DNA of 64,000 nt from Theropithecus gelada (GCF_003255815.1 NC_037673.1:89960902-90024901), one strand, 5' to 3'. Shown: positions 1 to 12,085, numbered from the stretch's first letter. Notes: a model not told the origin generated them from the letters alone. Made by a program: numbers and translations.

Positions 1-580
1 AAAAAACTTAATTCTGTACAGGGAAGCAAAAGTTATCATCTTTAGGTAGGATTACTAACATGGGATCTACACTAATATGATATCTTCTGGATTTAACAAA
101 TTGTGGCATTTTTACATTTGTTTGGAATTCAAAATGGTCAATTTTGAAATTTGGCAATGTAAAACTCTATGAACTCTAAACATTTGATGAATTGTTTCAT
201 ATATTTTAAAACTGTATTTAAAATCTATATACTTATTATCATTGTCTAGAGAAGGTAGCCCACTTTCGGCTCATCACTGTAAAATATAGTTATTTGCATG
301 CAGTCAATACTGGTTTCTTTAAAAGCATGCCTAGATTAAGAACCTCAGAAGAGTGCAGAGGGTCACAAGAATGCCAGCTGCTCAACAGCTTCCCCTACAG
401 AGTTCTCTGTGGTTCATTTTACACTTCTGGTTAGTTTCTACACTGCCGCTTTCTTTCACAGAGAGTAGAGGTTGGCAGTACTTCCCTGTGACATCCACTT
501 TCACACCCAAATTGGTCTTCATAGGTTCCCATTGTGTGCACTACAAAGCAACTTGCCTTGTTGGCAGCTCTAAGTGGGAA

Positions 581-1098
581 CTACAAGTCTTTCTTTTCTT
601 CACTGTTCTTTTTCTGGCTCACAAGCAACCTCCCACCAAAAGCTGAATCTGTAGAAGAGACTACATCCAAGAGATAATACCATGAAAAAGTATGAAGAGA
701 AACCCAGGTGGCCACCTTGCAAATTTCCAATGTGGAAGCCTTCGACCTCTCTGCCCAAGAAACAGCTAAAGTCCTAGTGTAATGAGCTTTACAAACCCTA
801 GGAGCCTCTTTACCTTAACTACATACGCCTCCCTAATACAATCCCTTAACCATCTAGCTAAGGAACTCTTAGAAGCCATTTGACCCCTCTTAAGACCCCC
901 TAAGAGTACAAACAATCTTTCAGAAGATCTGAAATCTTTGATTCTTCTGAGACAAACCCTAAGTGTTCTTCTTACATCCAATTGAAGCAGCCATTGCTCT
1001 TTGTCATTGCTGGGGCTAAAGAAAAATGAGGGCCAAGAAGCCTCCTGGTTTAGATAAATCTCAGATGCCACCTTTGGAAAAATTGAGGAATTGCCCAA
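581..1098 (-). pseudogene. DIRS/Ngaro-like tyrosine recombinase relic
   Basis: Two overlapping minus-strand frames together cover the C-terminal part of a tyrosine recombinase. The first is open from 1098 to 766. It reads FPKVASEIYLNQE, then QLDVRRTLRVCL with the conserved first-arginine region (about 981-961), then RSSERLFVL and ASKSSLARWLRDCIREAY. After a one-base shift near 810-795, the second frame carries the H-x-x-R motif (HYTR, 784-773), SWAERSKAS, EICKVATW, HTF and a double tyrosine (679-674) at the nucleophile position, then LLDV. It stops at 583-581. The order and spacing match the integrase domain of DIRS/Ngaro-type retroelements of fish and reptiles. No reverse transcriptase or RNase H part was recognised to the right. 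It lies in a KIAA0825 intron, on the same strand as the gene. Family assignment is by motif recognition only; a Crypton-type or other recombinase element is possible. Confidence 0.75.
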
Positions 1099-3369
1099 AG
1101 AACAACTTTATTCCACAGAAGCATTAGAAATGCCCCATAAATCAAATCCACAGCCACTCCATAAGATATCATCACCAAATACAGTAAGGCACCACAGCAG
1201 TCAAATAATGTCCTATCATTTTTTGAAGTGACAAAAATAGAAAACCATCAAATCATGACAAAACAAAAGCAAATAATGACAAAATATCTTTTCTTTCTCA
1301 GAAAATATTTATTGTATCTCTACAAAATCTCTTGTCTACAATCAAATTAGTGAGAGAACAGCCAATTTGGCTAAGTCTACAATATAATAGTAAACATCAA
1401 AGTAAAAAGTAAAATATTTGGTTAATCATTTTTATAGTTTCTCTATGTGATGTTAAGTGTTTGGACATTTTTTAAAAATCGGCACAATGAAAAAAAAAAA
1501 CTCACTTTTCATCCGTTCATATGTTTGGGTTACATAGACATCATAGGCAACTCTTTCCAAGATCTTTATTAGCAAAATATGCTCCAATCAAAATAAACAC
1601 ACAGGAAACCAAATGACTTCCGCTCTTTTTCCCTTACAAGATTTCTAAGCAAAACTATTGGGAAATACCCAATAGTTAAGATATAGTTGGCTTCCTTAAT
1701 CATCCATTTCAAGGAGTCTTTTCCTTCCTGATTTAAGAAACCAGTGCTTTTGATAAGAATTGATTAACTTGGATACACTGAATAAAACATTTAAGATTTT
1801 TCTTGACAATTTCCCTCAAGATCATTCTTCTCAGGAATCCATTTACATAAAGCTGTGTCAGATTAAATCAATCTTGGCTTTGCGACCAAAAAAATATGAA
1901 TTTCAACAAAGAAGACTACATATATCACAAGGAGACGTTCTAGTACTTAGACACTTCTTATACTTGCCCCTTGAAATTCCTTCTACATCCTGTGTTTGAT
2001 AATCCACAAATGTGTTCACATAGTCCACTATTATTAACACGATATTGAAGTTGCTTTTATCTGTCTTACTGCTTATAAGATGGCATATTTACAACAGTAT
2101 ATTGTGACAAATGACATATTTGCTCTGTTGACTTTATTCAAGAATAGTAACCATTGCTCTCAAACATCCAGCATTTGCAAGTTTCCACATTGCCTGATAT
2201 TAATCTAATGGAGTTGAATCACCGTTTTCAAAATTGTTCTTCTTTTCTCTAAAATCAGCATGCTAAATCTGTGCTTCAATTCTTGGCCATTTCAGTGTTA
2301 TATCTTTATAATACCTCCTAACACAATTCGAATTTTGAATTTATGCTGACTTTAAGAAGAATAAAGTTCACAAAACTGACTTAATTCCCAAGGGTCTAGC
2401 CTAGGACTAATACAAGATGATTCAAAATGGGGAGAAGCCTAGATGTTTTGAAGTTCATTCTGTTTCTTGATCCATACCTCAGAAAAGATCTGTTAGAGAT
2501 ATAGATGACAGATGATAAATCTTAGCCAGGCATAGTGGATGAGCACCAACTCCAATGTCAACTGTTCCAGGAACCAATATGTCAGTCAATAATGAGGATA
2601 TCATATTTCTCTATTCAGATCTCTGTTTGACCTCACAGTCAAACTCTATCTAAAAGATGTTTTAAGGGTCACATTCTCTCCTAATGAAATCTACTTCTTC
2701 ATTCTCTATTTTAATTAATACTCATATTTTCTGACTTGTATTTTTATTATTTTCCCCTTGGTTTTTTTTTTGGGGGGGGGTTGGCTTCAGAAATCTATAG
2801 TCCATTTTTATTTTTTCTTCAAATTATCTCCAACTTTGAAAAAGTAATCTATGTTATTTATTTTATAATACAACAGTGTTACCTAAATTTCACCCGAAAC
2901 AAAGAAGGCCAGTAAACTATGCTTAATGTAAAACAAAATTTCCAACCCTATAACTTTTCTGACATTATTTACATGGGCAAAGTAAGTAAAGGAATACAAG
3001 AGTAAACATGTTGAGTGACAATAATTTTACCAAGAGATTGGTTTTGGGTATTAAATTTTTCAGACTAATTGTTAATCACTTGCTTCCTTCACTTTTTTTT
3101 GCAGATGCAGCAAATATATATATTTACACTCCCTAGAATGGCATATGGCATCATGTAAAGGAGAACTTTGTATATTTCATCCTGAGGAAAATGAAAATTT
3201 TTATAAATATAGATATGATAACAGAGAAGACACTTCATCCATTATGCCTTTGAATTTTACCTTTAATGTTAATATTATTCCGTACATATGGCATGGCTTC
3301 TTTCAAAGGGATTTTTGTTAAGACTAAAAACAACATATTCCATAATCATAATTACTATTTTAACAACTC

Positions 3370-3640
3370 ACATTTATTGAGCATTTATGATGTACTAGAC
3401 ATTCCCTTAGGTATTTTATTTTCACTGTCATTTAATTCTCACAACCCTACATAACATTATAACATATTGAAATCTGAAGCATCTAATCCTGAAAGAAAAC
3501 AAAGAGAAAATTAATGTAGCCCTATATCATTATTTTGAAGATGAGAAAATTCATGTCTAAGGAGACTAACTGTTCTGCTCAAGATCATCTGGGTCCTAGG
3601 AGCAAAAGAAAAGATACTAGACCACCCAGTCTGCTTATTC
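3370..3640 (-). mobile_element. MIR SINE
   Basis: Contains TTATTGAGCATTTATGATGTACTAG, a 'CATTTAATTCTCACAACCCT' block, then GATGAGAAAATTC and a 'CTGCTCAAGATCATCTGG' block, in the order of the MIR consensus read in reverse. About 50 bases of other sequence separate the two halves. Confidence 0.7.
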
Positions 3641-3936
3641 TTTCCAAATGCTAGTTGTGTTTCTTTGAAAAGAAAAATTGATCTAATTTTAGCTAAAAAT
3701 CATCCAGAAGTGACGTATGATGCTTTGTCAGTTAGAATTAAGAAACTTGCCAAGCACGAAGGATAAAAATGTGTGCATTTTTATATATAATGCATAGATG
3801 TGCATTATACTGAATGCTTATTAAGAATTCTTTCACGTGTTTTTTTTTTTTTCAAGTAATCGTTTTCATTCAAAGCAGCAGGAAGCAAAAACAGAGAAAT
3901 TATAGATTTACAAATTTAAACAAAAGAGGATATTAC

Positions 3937-4098
3937 CTGAAGTATTTCTGGTTATCTTGAGTGATAAAAGTATTTCTTCAAACAATTCTTGAACACCTTT
4001 TTCCAGTTTCATAAAGGATTTTATGAGCTGCGATAAGAATTCGACTTTGTCTAAAGGGAGAGAGAAGTTTCTTCCTTTCTGTGGGCATTCAGGAGTAA
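3937..4098 (-). CDS. KIAA0825: KIAA0825 fourth coding exon in window (residues 324-377)
   Basis: The acceptor TTTTTACAG (4107-4099) precedes TTACTCC; with the G from exon 3 this reads V-T-P-E-C-P-Q-K-G. The donor is TTCAG|GTAATA at 3936-3935. The 162-base exon is open and includes the segments FLSQLIKSFMKLEKG and ILLSLKITRN, an amphipathic helix-like stretch. It ends with one base of a split codon, so the next exon, outside the window, must supply two bases. It lies 32 kb from exon 3. It was identified by extending the reading frame and matching the human protein; it is too short to be obvious alone. Confidence 0.92.
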
Positions 4099-6903
4099 CT
4101 GTAAAAAGAAAAGATCAAGACTGTCATACCTTTTATTTATCCTCTTAGTAAATATTAGAACGATCTGTGTGATTCCATAAACCATCTAAAAACTAACAAG
4201 TTCCTCCATAATTAAACCAAGTTAGTTCATTAAGAAATACATATAAAATCTCCTAGGAGTATCTTTTCTTCTGGGAAGCTGGAGATGAAGATTCTGTTTG
4301 AGGCAAATATAGCAATTAAATAGATTGATTCTCAGAGTTATAAATAGAAATTTGATTTCTTGTAAAATCACATCTTATGCAATTCTGCTTTTTTTTTTTT
4401 TTTTTAGTCTGGCATATAACTTAAACCTAATGACAAGGAAATATTACACAAACCCAAATTGAGGGACAGTCTACAAAATAACTGGTCTGCACTTTCCAAA
4501 AGTGCCATGTGAGGAAGTACAAAAGCCAGGAAATGACTTAGTCTAAAGGAGTCTAAATAGACATTAAGTCAAACTGAAATTAATACATAATCAGCATTTT
4601 TGGATATAAAAGACATTCGTGGGATAATTTGGTGAAATCTGACTGAAGTCTACTATCCAATGCTATTACTATATGACTTAAACTTCCCAATTTATATAGC
4701 TGTATTGTGGTTTTACAAGAGAATGTCTTTGTTTTTAGGAAATACACACTGAAATACGTAAGAGTGTCTGCAGACTATTTTCAGTTCAAGAAAAAATAAA
4801 ATTTTTCAAAGAAGGAGAGAGAGAGAAAGCAAAAGTCAAAATGTGGTCAGATATTAACATTTGGGAAATTTGAATGTAAAGGAATTCTTTGTATTATCCT
4901 GGCAACCTTTTTGTAAGTCTGAAATTAAAATAAACATATTACAAAACACTGTATTAAAGATACGCTCTTTAAGACCTTATAAGAGTTGCTCCTATCATTA
5001 AAAAAAAGCAGATTAAGGTAGCTATTGAATATAGACTACATAATTCACAAAGTCATGTTTAAAAATAACTTCTGTCTAAATAATTGTGATATCTATTATT
5101 TGCATAAGAATAATACAACTTAAAGGATTTTTTTTTTTTGCCCTCTTATAATTATGCTACTAGTAAAGTCGTACTATCATTTTAACATGATAGTAAAATC
5201 CCTTTATACTCTTTAAGAGTATGGAGAATAATTCACTTATTTCATGTTCTTAACTCCAATTTGTTGCTTTCATTTTAGATTACATCACTAAATGGTCTTT
5301 TTGACCAAGTTTTAAAGGATTTAAAAGAATCCTTTCTTTATTAATGCCTTTTCTTACAACATATTTAAGAAGTAGCTTGAAGCTTAATTATAAATTGGAA
5401 AATTTGTAAACCTACAAACCTAGCACAAAATGCCTTCGGAGACAAAATACAAGTGCTATTCAAAAACTGTATAGGTCTGGCAATTCCATGGGAAAAAAAG
5501 ATTACCTTCATCACATAGATGTAGAAGGAAGATTCCAGAACTCTAACAATTTTATGGCTAATCCACTTCACTTCAGTGAAACTTTAAAATGTTAGCATCA
5601 AACTTGTAGTCCTATAACAGTCTTTCACTGAGGACCAAAAATGTCACGGTCTCTTTGCCGGTAATATGAGAAAGAGCTGTCTACCAACTTAGACTGTAAA
5701 ATTTAGTACTGTTCTGAAACAGTAATAAGGTTTTAAAAAATCTGCAAGTAAATACAAAAACTCTGTTTCATCTCTAAGTTGACATTAGCCCAATATACAT
5801 GAAAATCTAACTCGCATCTACTGTTCTTCTATAGGCATACTAGAGAATACAAGTATGTACAGGCAGAATATAAAACTAAGGCTTTGCCAGAAATATTATG
5901 CCCCCAAATGAAAAGAGAATATATTATGTTTTATTTAGTTGGTACCATTTGGTCTATTTGACTTATCTTAAGCTTTTCTCATGTAGATGAGTGGATAGTT
6001 TAACCTTCTAAACCTTAAATTTCCTTTTGGACCTAAAATGTTTATAAACTAAATTTTCAAAGGCTTTAAGAATCCTTCCTAATTCTTTATTAGGAAAGGG
6101 CACTCAATAGCTTCACTAGAAATTAAGCATATTTAAGAAGCCTTTATCTGGCTCAATTCCAAATTGGAAGTCTTGTGAATGTTTATAAAGTAAGCAAAGA
6201 AGCACCCGAAGAAGAATCTTTAAGAGTCAAAATTATATGAGTGCTTGCTACTTGCTGACAATTATGCAAGGTCTGAGGATTCTACATGAAGAGGTCTTAC
6301 TTTCATGACCTGGATTTAGAAGAATCTTGTATTCCAGGAATATAACAATAGTGAAAGGTAATCTTCTTTCAATTCAGTGAATCTTTATAACTAAATAATG
6401 TAAGAGGACAGAATAAAATAGATGACCTAAATCTAATCTTTTTTTGTCCCAAAGAACCAATGATTATGGTAGCGATCCATTAATTAGTAGCCCTTATTTC
6501 CTATTACTATCAGCTCAGTGTTCTCCCAAGGGGTATTGTACGGGTTCTTAATTTATGGGGAAAATAATTCTGTGATAAATTCATTTTGTGAAAGGCCAAT
6601 TAAAGCAAAATTAAACACAAAGGACGAAGTAGCATTTCCCAAACTTATTTGACTTATTTTACCTCACAGTATCTCATAGGACTAGTGTCCTAATCATCAC
6701 ACCTTAACTCATGATTTCTATCTACCTAAGCACATGTTTCTCTGTCCCTTAAACTCTTCGTTGTTAACAAAATCAGGAAAGAGTTTCTCCCAGCAGAAAT
6801 TCCTTTGACCTTCTCCTTTGCTAAATTAATCTTCTTTCCGCACTTTTCAATATTGTTTGTTTGTTCCTCCTCTCTAAGTCACCTCTCCAGAAAACGTTAT
6901 CTG

Positions 6904-7141
6904 CCAGCCTGGGCAACACGGCAAACCTCATCTCTACAAAAAAATACCAAAACAAACAAACAAACAAAAATTAGCTGGGCGTAGTGGCGCAAGCCTGTAT
7001 GGTTCCAGCTACTCAGGATGCTGAGGTGGGAGGATCACCTAGGCCCGGGAAGCGGAGCTGCAGTCAGCCGAGATTGCGCCACTGCACTCCAACCCAGTGT
7101 GGGACCCTGTCTCCAAAAAAAAAAAAAGAAAAGAAAAAAAA
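6904..7141 (+). mobile_element. Alu, 5'-truncated, old (AluJ/S type)
   Basis: Starts inside the left arm at CCAGCCTGGGCAACACGG, has the A-rich linker with CAAA repeats, then a full right arm and an A-rich tail ending at 7141. It directly abuts an inverted Alu fragment. Confidence 0.9.
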
Positions 7142-7353
7142 GTGCCTCCATCTCGGCTCACTGAAACTTCTACCTCCCGGGTTCAAACGATTCTCCTGCC
7201 TCAGCCTCCTGAGTAGCTGGAATTACAGGCGCCCGCCACCATGCCCGGCTAATTTTTGTGTTTATAGTAGAGACGGGATTTCACCATGTTGCCCCGGCTG
7301 GCCCTCCTCAGCCTCCCAAAGTGCTGGAATTACAGGCGTGAGCCACCGCGCCC
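7142..7353 (-). mobile_element. Alu fragment, inverted relative to its neighbour
   Basis: Starts at CTCCATCTCGGCTCACTG and runs to GAGCCACCGCGCCC, so the Alu head is complete but the right-arm end and poly(T) are missing. Its broken end touches the A-tail of the plus-strand Alu. Confidence 0.9.
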
Positions 7354-8454
7354 TTCTGAAAACTTTTATTTGGATACAATCAATCTAGGAGTTCTCCTTC
7401 TCCCACTAAGTCAACCTGACCTTTATTTATTTATTTAAATCACTATGGAACTGTCGTGCTTCAAAGTTTTGGACATACATGTTTACACACAGGCAACTCT
7501 GTCTGGCATGCTGCCAACCATTGCTGTAAAATATCTGACGTAATAACTATTGTTTGGCTGTAAGATGAGCTCTATGATTCTTAGGAAATACGCATTTCTC
7601 CTAAATCCCCAAAATATTATAAAGATAAAATTAAATTTTCATTTTAGAGAAAGTCTTTACTTAATTTACCATCAACTAGATGAGTAAGTCCACATAAATA
7701 ATAAATAGATAGTTGAGGGTTTTTTCTTTATAGATAATTTTAATAAGAATTTTTCTAAAATGCAGTATAAAATATTCTGCTTTGTTATTTACTGTATTTA
7801 AAACAATATAAATTTTTCTTCATGATACAGTTATAATGAGTTATTTATTTCTATGCTACACTCAGGGACTATTGTTTGTCCCTCTGTTAAAGGGTATTTC
7901 TGAAGTTGCTCTCATTTTAGATTATATGAAAAGGGTTCTATGACCAAAAAAAACTTGGGAAATACTACATACTAAATTCTTCTTAAAGTAATTCACAAAG
8001 CTAAATAGCATATTAAAGTCTCTATTTACTTCCATAATAAAGTAATAACTTTCTAAACTTAGTGTTTCTCAAACCTTTTTGACCAATGAACACCAGTTTA
8101 TCAACACATATCTGCTCACTTCTGAGATATTCTCAAAAACAGCTGCGTGGGGGACACTGCTCTGGATTCCTCTACAACTTGAGTATTTGTATCTGCTTTA
8201 TAGATTTTTCTTTCATTGTTAGACCTTTTGCTGTGGGTTCTTGTTGCTGGTTGTGTGGATGATTTTACCAGTACCCTCTTCCACTTGTAAACCACTGCTT
8301 CTAGCATTATCATGGTATTTTTGCAGACCCCTTTAAGAAACTAAGGAAAGTCATCTAAAGATTCCTAGACCTTCTCATTGAATACAATTCATGTAGTCAC
8401 AGTGTGAAGGCTAAACAGAACCACCTGAAGTCCATCTTTGGCTCTCACAGGGCA

Positions 8455-8620
8455 GTACAGTTTAGGATCGTCTGTAGCATTAAAAATGCAAATTTCTGGA
8501 TCTTCTCCAGAATTAATGAATCAGTATTTCTATGGGACGAAGCCCAGAAATATTACTTTTGAGCAAGTGTCCCAAGTGAGCTTTTTGCACACTAGAGTTT
8601 GAGACTCCTGTCTGAGGGGT
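8455..8620. mobile_element. MER5/MER20-like hAT relic
   Basis: Reads like a non-autonomous Charlie element: 'AAAAATGCAAATTTCTGGATC', 'TGAATCAGTATTTCTA', and a terminal segment resembling the MER5 inverted end (AGAGTTTGAGACTCCTG). Confidence 0.45.
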
Positions 8621-8650
8621 TCATGAGCTTTAGATAAAAACCCTTGTGGT

Positions 8651-8925
8651 TGGGAGGCTAAGGCGGGTGGATCATGAGGTCAGGAGATCGAGACCATCCT
8701 GGTTAACACGGTGAAACCCTGTCTCTACTAAAAATACAAAAAATTAGCTGGGCGAGGTGGCGGACGCCTGTAGTCCCAGCTACTTGGGAGGTTGAGGCAG
8801 GAGAATGGTGTGAACCCAGGAGGCGGAGCTGGCAGTGAGTCAAGATCACACTCCTGCACTCCATCCAGCCTGGGCAACAGAGCGAGACTCTGTCTCAAAA
8901 AACAAAACAAACCAAAACAAAAAAA
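8651..8925 (+). mobile_element. AluY, 5'-truncated
   Basis: Starts at GGGAGGCTAAGGCGG and carries AluY-type GAGATCGAGACCATCCTGG. It is flanked by a target-site duplication containing CCTTGTGGTT (about 8641-8650 and 8927-8936). Confidence 0.9.
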
Positions 8926-9060
8926 AATCCTTGTGGTTAAAAATCACTCTCTAAGCACCAAAAAAAAAAAAAACTAGATTTGGGTCTCAGAAGTCAACCA
9001 AAAAGTTGCTATTGCATAAAACACCAGTGACAAAAAAAAAAAAACACTCCACCTTTTTGA

Positions 9061-9372
9061 CTAGGCATGGTGGTTCATGCCTGTAATCCCAGCACTTTCG
9101 AAGGCCGAGGTGGGTGGATCACCTGAGGTCAGGAGTTTGAGACCAGCCTGGCCAACATGATGAAACCCCGTCTCTACTAATGATACAAAAATTAGCCAGG
9201 CGTGGTGGCGTGCACCTGTAGTCTCAGCTACTTGGGAGACTGAGGCATGGGAATCACTTGAACCCAGGAGGCAGAGGTTGCAGTGAGCTGAGATCATGCC
9301 ATTGCACTCCAGCCTGAGTGACAGAGAGAGACTCTGTCTCGAAGAAAAAATAAAAATAAATAAATAAAAAAA
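9061..9372 (+). mobile_element. AluS
   Basis: Full two-arm Alu from TAGGCATGGTGGTTCATGCC to an AAAT-rich tail. It carries the AluS-type GAGTTTGAGACCAGCCTGG. Confidence 0.92.
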
Positions 9373-9427
9373 GTAAGCCTGACTAGTAGCTAGAAAATCA
9401 TGGAGGACCTGCAGGCATTGTTTTTAT
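9373..9427 (+). repeat. Short duplicated segment, copy 1
   Basis: A 55-base segment, including TAGCTAGAAAATC and GGAGGACCTGCAGGCATTG, recurs at 11026-11080 with four mismatches in the same orientation. It begins directly after the tail of the Alu at 9061-9372. Confidence 0.85.
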
Positions 9428-11025
9428 CCACTTTTTCCATGTCAAGAAATTTATGACTTTTTTATTTTTGGAAGAAGTATGGAACATCTGTAGGAAATTT
9501 CCTAGAATATATCCTACGTATTTGCCCTGGGCAAAAGAAGACCTGCTGTTAGGAAAAAAAACCTAAAGAATATTTGAAGTTCCTTAGACACAGTCATCAC
9601 AAACGTAAAATGATTTCCATGAGGCCAAAGACTATATCCAGCTTATTTGCCATAGTATCTCAGAACCCAGCATAATCTCATACAAACCAGGTACTCAAAA
9701 CACTGATTAAAAAATCAAATGAATGAAATCCCATGGATCCTAGAAATAGTTAGGTTCAGGCCAGAACAAAGTAAGATTTTATACCAAAACCTAAAATGTA
9801 TTCGTTAAAACAATAAATAATTATAGATGTTTTTAAGTTCATAATTAAATAAATAAATACAGTATTCTATAAACATTCCTTATAGTATTCTGTTTGACAA
9901 AATAAATTTGAAGATTACTTCCAAAATAGAAAGCCTGTGCAAAAGGCTATAAAAACAATGATGGGCTGGGAACTTGATAAAGTATATTGATAAAATTTTT
10001 TCTAAAATATGACTTTTGTGTGTTAAAAAATAAAATATACTTTAGGAAAAAGAAATTTCACCATAAAAATGTGCACAGATATTTACAAAACTATTATCCT
10101 ACATTTTTAAAAAAGTCTTCTTCTCTGTCTATATATATTTGTAAATATATGGGTATTATGTGTCTAGATATATACACATACACATATATATAGGTATATC
10201 ACACGTAAAGAATATAGACTACAGATTATACACTTAAAGGTGTTAAATGTTAGTTATACCTAGTTCAAGTATTGACCCCATTCTCTTCTAGCAAAATTTA
10301 GGACATTGAAAATAAGTCTAGAGGGACATGAGGGCTCCTCACATTTGATCTGCAACAAAGCAGCATTTGAAAGAAAAATCAAAGTCCAGCTAAATCAGGC
10401 AAACCATAAAAATACTGGTAGTGGCCGAAAGCACACATATTATTTTCCAAAGCTATTAGCAACAGAATTCTTATTAATAATAGTGGTAAGATACAAGAGA
10501 AAATGAGAAGCTACACAATCAGATAATCTGGAGCTGGAGGATTAGTATTATAGGATAAAAGGTGCGCATTTCAGTTTTCCCAAGAAAAACGAACATGAGC
10601 CTCCCTATTATTGACTGTAAATGGATCCATTTTCAGTGAAGAGGTATTCTCAGTGCCACCAGACAAGTGACATAAAAAGAAGTGAGACACAAATGCTAGT
10701 GAAAGTCTTATTATTCCAGATGAAATTTATGACATAATCCAAATGGAAGATATTTGCTCCAGTAAAGAAAACTTTTAAACAATATTATAATATGAAGTCA
10801 GCAGGGACCACGTAGGAACAAATAAGCAGTACTTGTCCCAAGACCTAAGTCACTTCCTGAGAGCAGGTGGGACTCCGGAGCCCACTGAATGGATAGTAGT
10901 GGCCTGAAGAATCACTGGGCCGCCTCAAATGCTTGGTTCCATGGAGGTTCCATAGAGCCACAGCAGGGGGAAGAACAGAACGCAAACACCATGATCCTGA
11001 GTTTGTAAAGAGCCTTCTTTGTCAT

Positions 11026-11080
11026 GTCAGCCTAACTGGTAGCTAGAAAATCGTGGAGGACCTGCAGGCATTGTTTTTAT
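11026..11080 (+). repeat. Short duplicated segment, copy 2
   Basis: Direct-repeat partner of 9373-9427. The similarity stops abruptly on both sides, and no Alu lies next to this copy. Confidence 0.85.
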
Positions 11081-11654
11081 TATGTACACTAAGATGAAAT
11101 TGAAACTGTTTTCCCCCTTTTCTTGAAGCATTATTGTTATAACTGTTACTTATTTTGCAAATGTGTATGACTAGAAAAGAATCTGGGGTAAAACTACAAC
11201 AAGAAATATTGACACCTTAGTTTGCAGAACTGAATTTCTTCTCATCTCTTTTGAGGAGGGTTCCATATGTACCACCCAATATAGACAAGGTAAAACTTTG
11301 AAATAAATTGAGTGAATAAATGAGTAAATAAATTATTAAAAGAATGAAATGAATATCTATGAGGTTAAGTGAAAATGTAACCCAACACAAGCTGAATATG
11401 TGGAAATTCAGATAACCCAGAGGTAAGTGTCAGGACCCTCTTCTAAATGGTGAGAGAATGGAGAAAGAACTATTAAGGAAACTGAGCCTCATGAATGTGA
11501 GTGAATCTGAATCTGAATTTAGAAAACATTTAACCTTAGAAGCTAAAAGTTGGACTCCTCTTCCTCTCTCTGTCTTTCCCCATTTCTGGTGTCCCCACCC
11601 CACCACCAATTTTATCATACGTTTATTTATACCATCGTTACCTGAAGCACAGAG

Positions 11655-11850
11655 GTGGCATAGCGGAGGGGCTAACACACAGAAGCTGCAGCCAGATGGC
11701 TTGGCTTCAAATCTGGGCACTGTCCCTACCAGCAATACGACTTTGGACAAATTACTTAGTCTCTTTATGTCTCAATGGTATATGAGGTTTAACTAAGTTA
11801 ACACATTAGAACTGTTCTTGGGAGGTAGTACTTGCTAAACAAATGCTAGA
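11655..11850 (+). mobile_element. MIR SINE
   Basis: Shows the MIR order: GGCATAGCGG-like start, GCTTCAAATCTGGGCACTG, GACTTTGGACAAATTACTTAG, then a TGCTAAACAAATG end. Confidence 0.75.
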
Positions 11851-11854
11851 TTTT

Positions 11855-12085
11855 AGTCTCATCTCCTCTGAGAAGCCTGCCCTCAGACCCCACGCCAGGT
11901 CAGGATCTTATTCTCCATGCTCCTTCCTATTTTACCTTGCACAACCCGTCATTTTAGCACTTACCATGTCACATTATAATGGTTAGTTTGAAAGTTATCT
12001 CTTAAACTTTAAACTCCTTATTGGCAGAGATCTTTTTTCCCCATGATTGCATTCCCATTATCCATCAGAGTGCCTATATGAATGA
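11855..12085 (+). mobile_element. L2 LINE 3' fragment
   Basis: Typical L2 3' sequence in order: CTCTGAGAAGCCTGCCCTC, AACTCCTTATTGGCAGAGA, and CAGAGTGCCTATATGAATGA at the end. Confidence 0.65.

Larger units (their letters stand above)
1..3936. other. KIAA0825: KIAA0825 intron, leftmost part
   Basis: Apart from the recombinase relic at 581-1098 and a MIR near 3370-3640, I recognise nothing in this AT-rich intronic stretch. A short T9-G10 tract occurs at 2761-2780. Confidence 0.7.

Noticed and set aside
353..646. 97-codon plus-strand frame at the left edge
   Set aside because: It is antisense to the recombinase relic, has no family resemblance and no coding context.
1760..1999. 79-codon plus-strand frame
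   Set aside because: No recognisable motif, opposite strand to the gene, no splice sites that join a known exon.
11430..11796. Overlapping open frames of 106 and 112 codons on opposite strands
   Set aside because: Both run through a MIR and its flank; no protein motif, no splice context.
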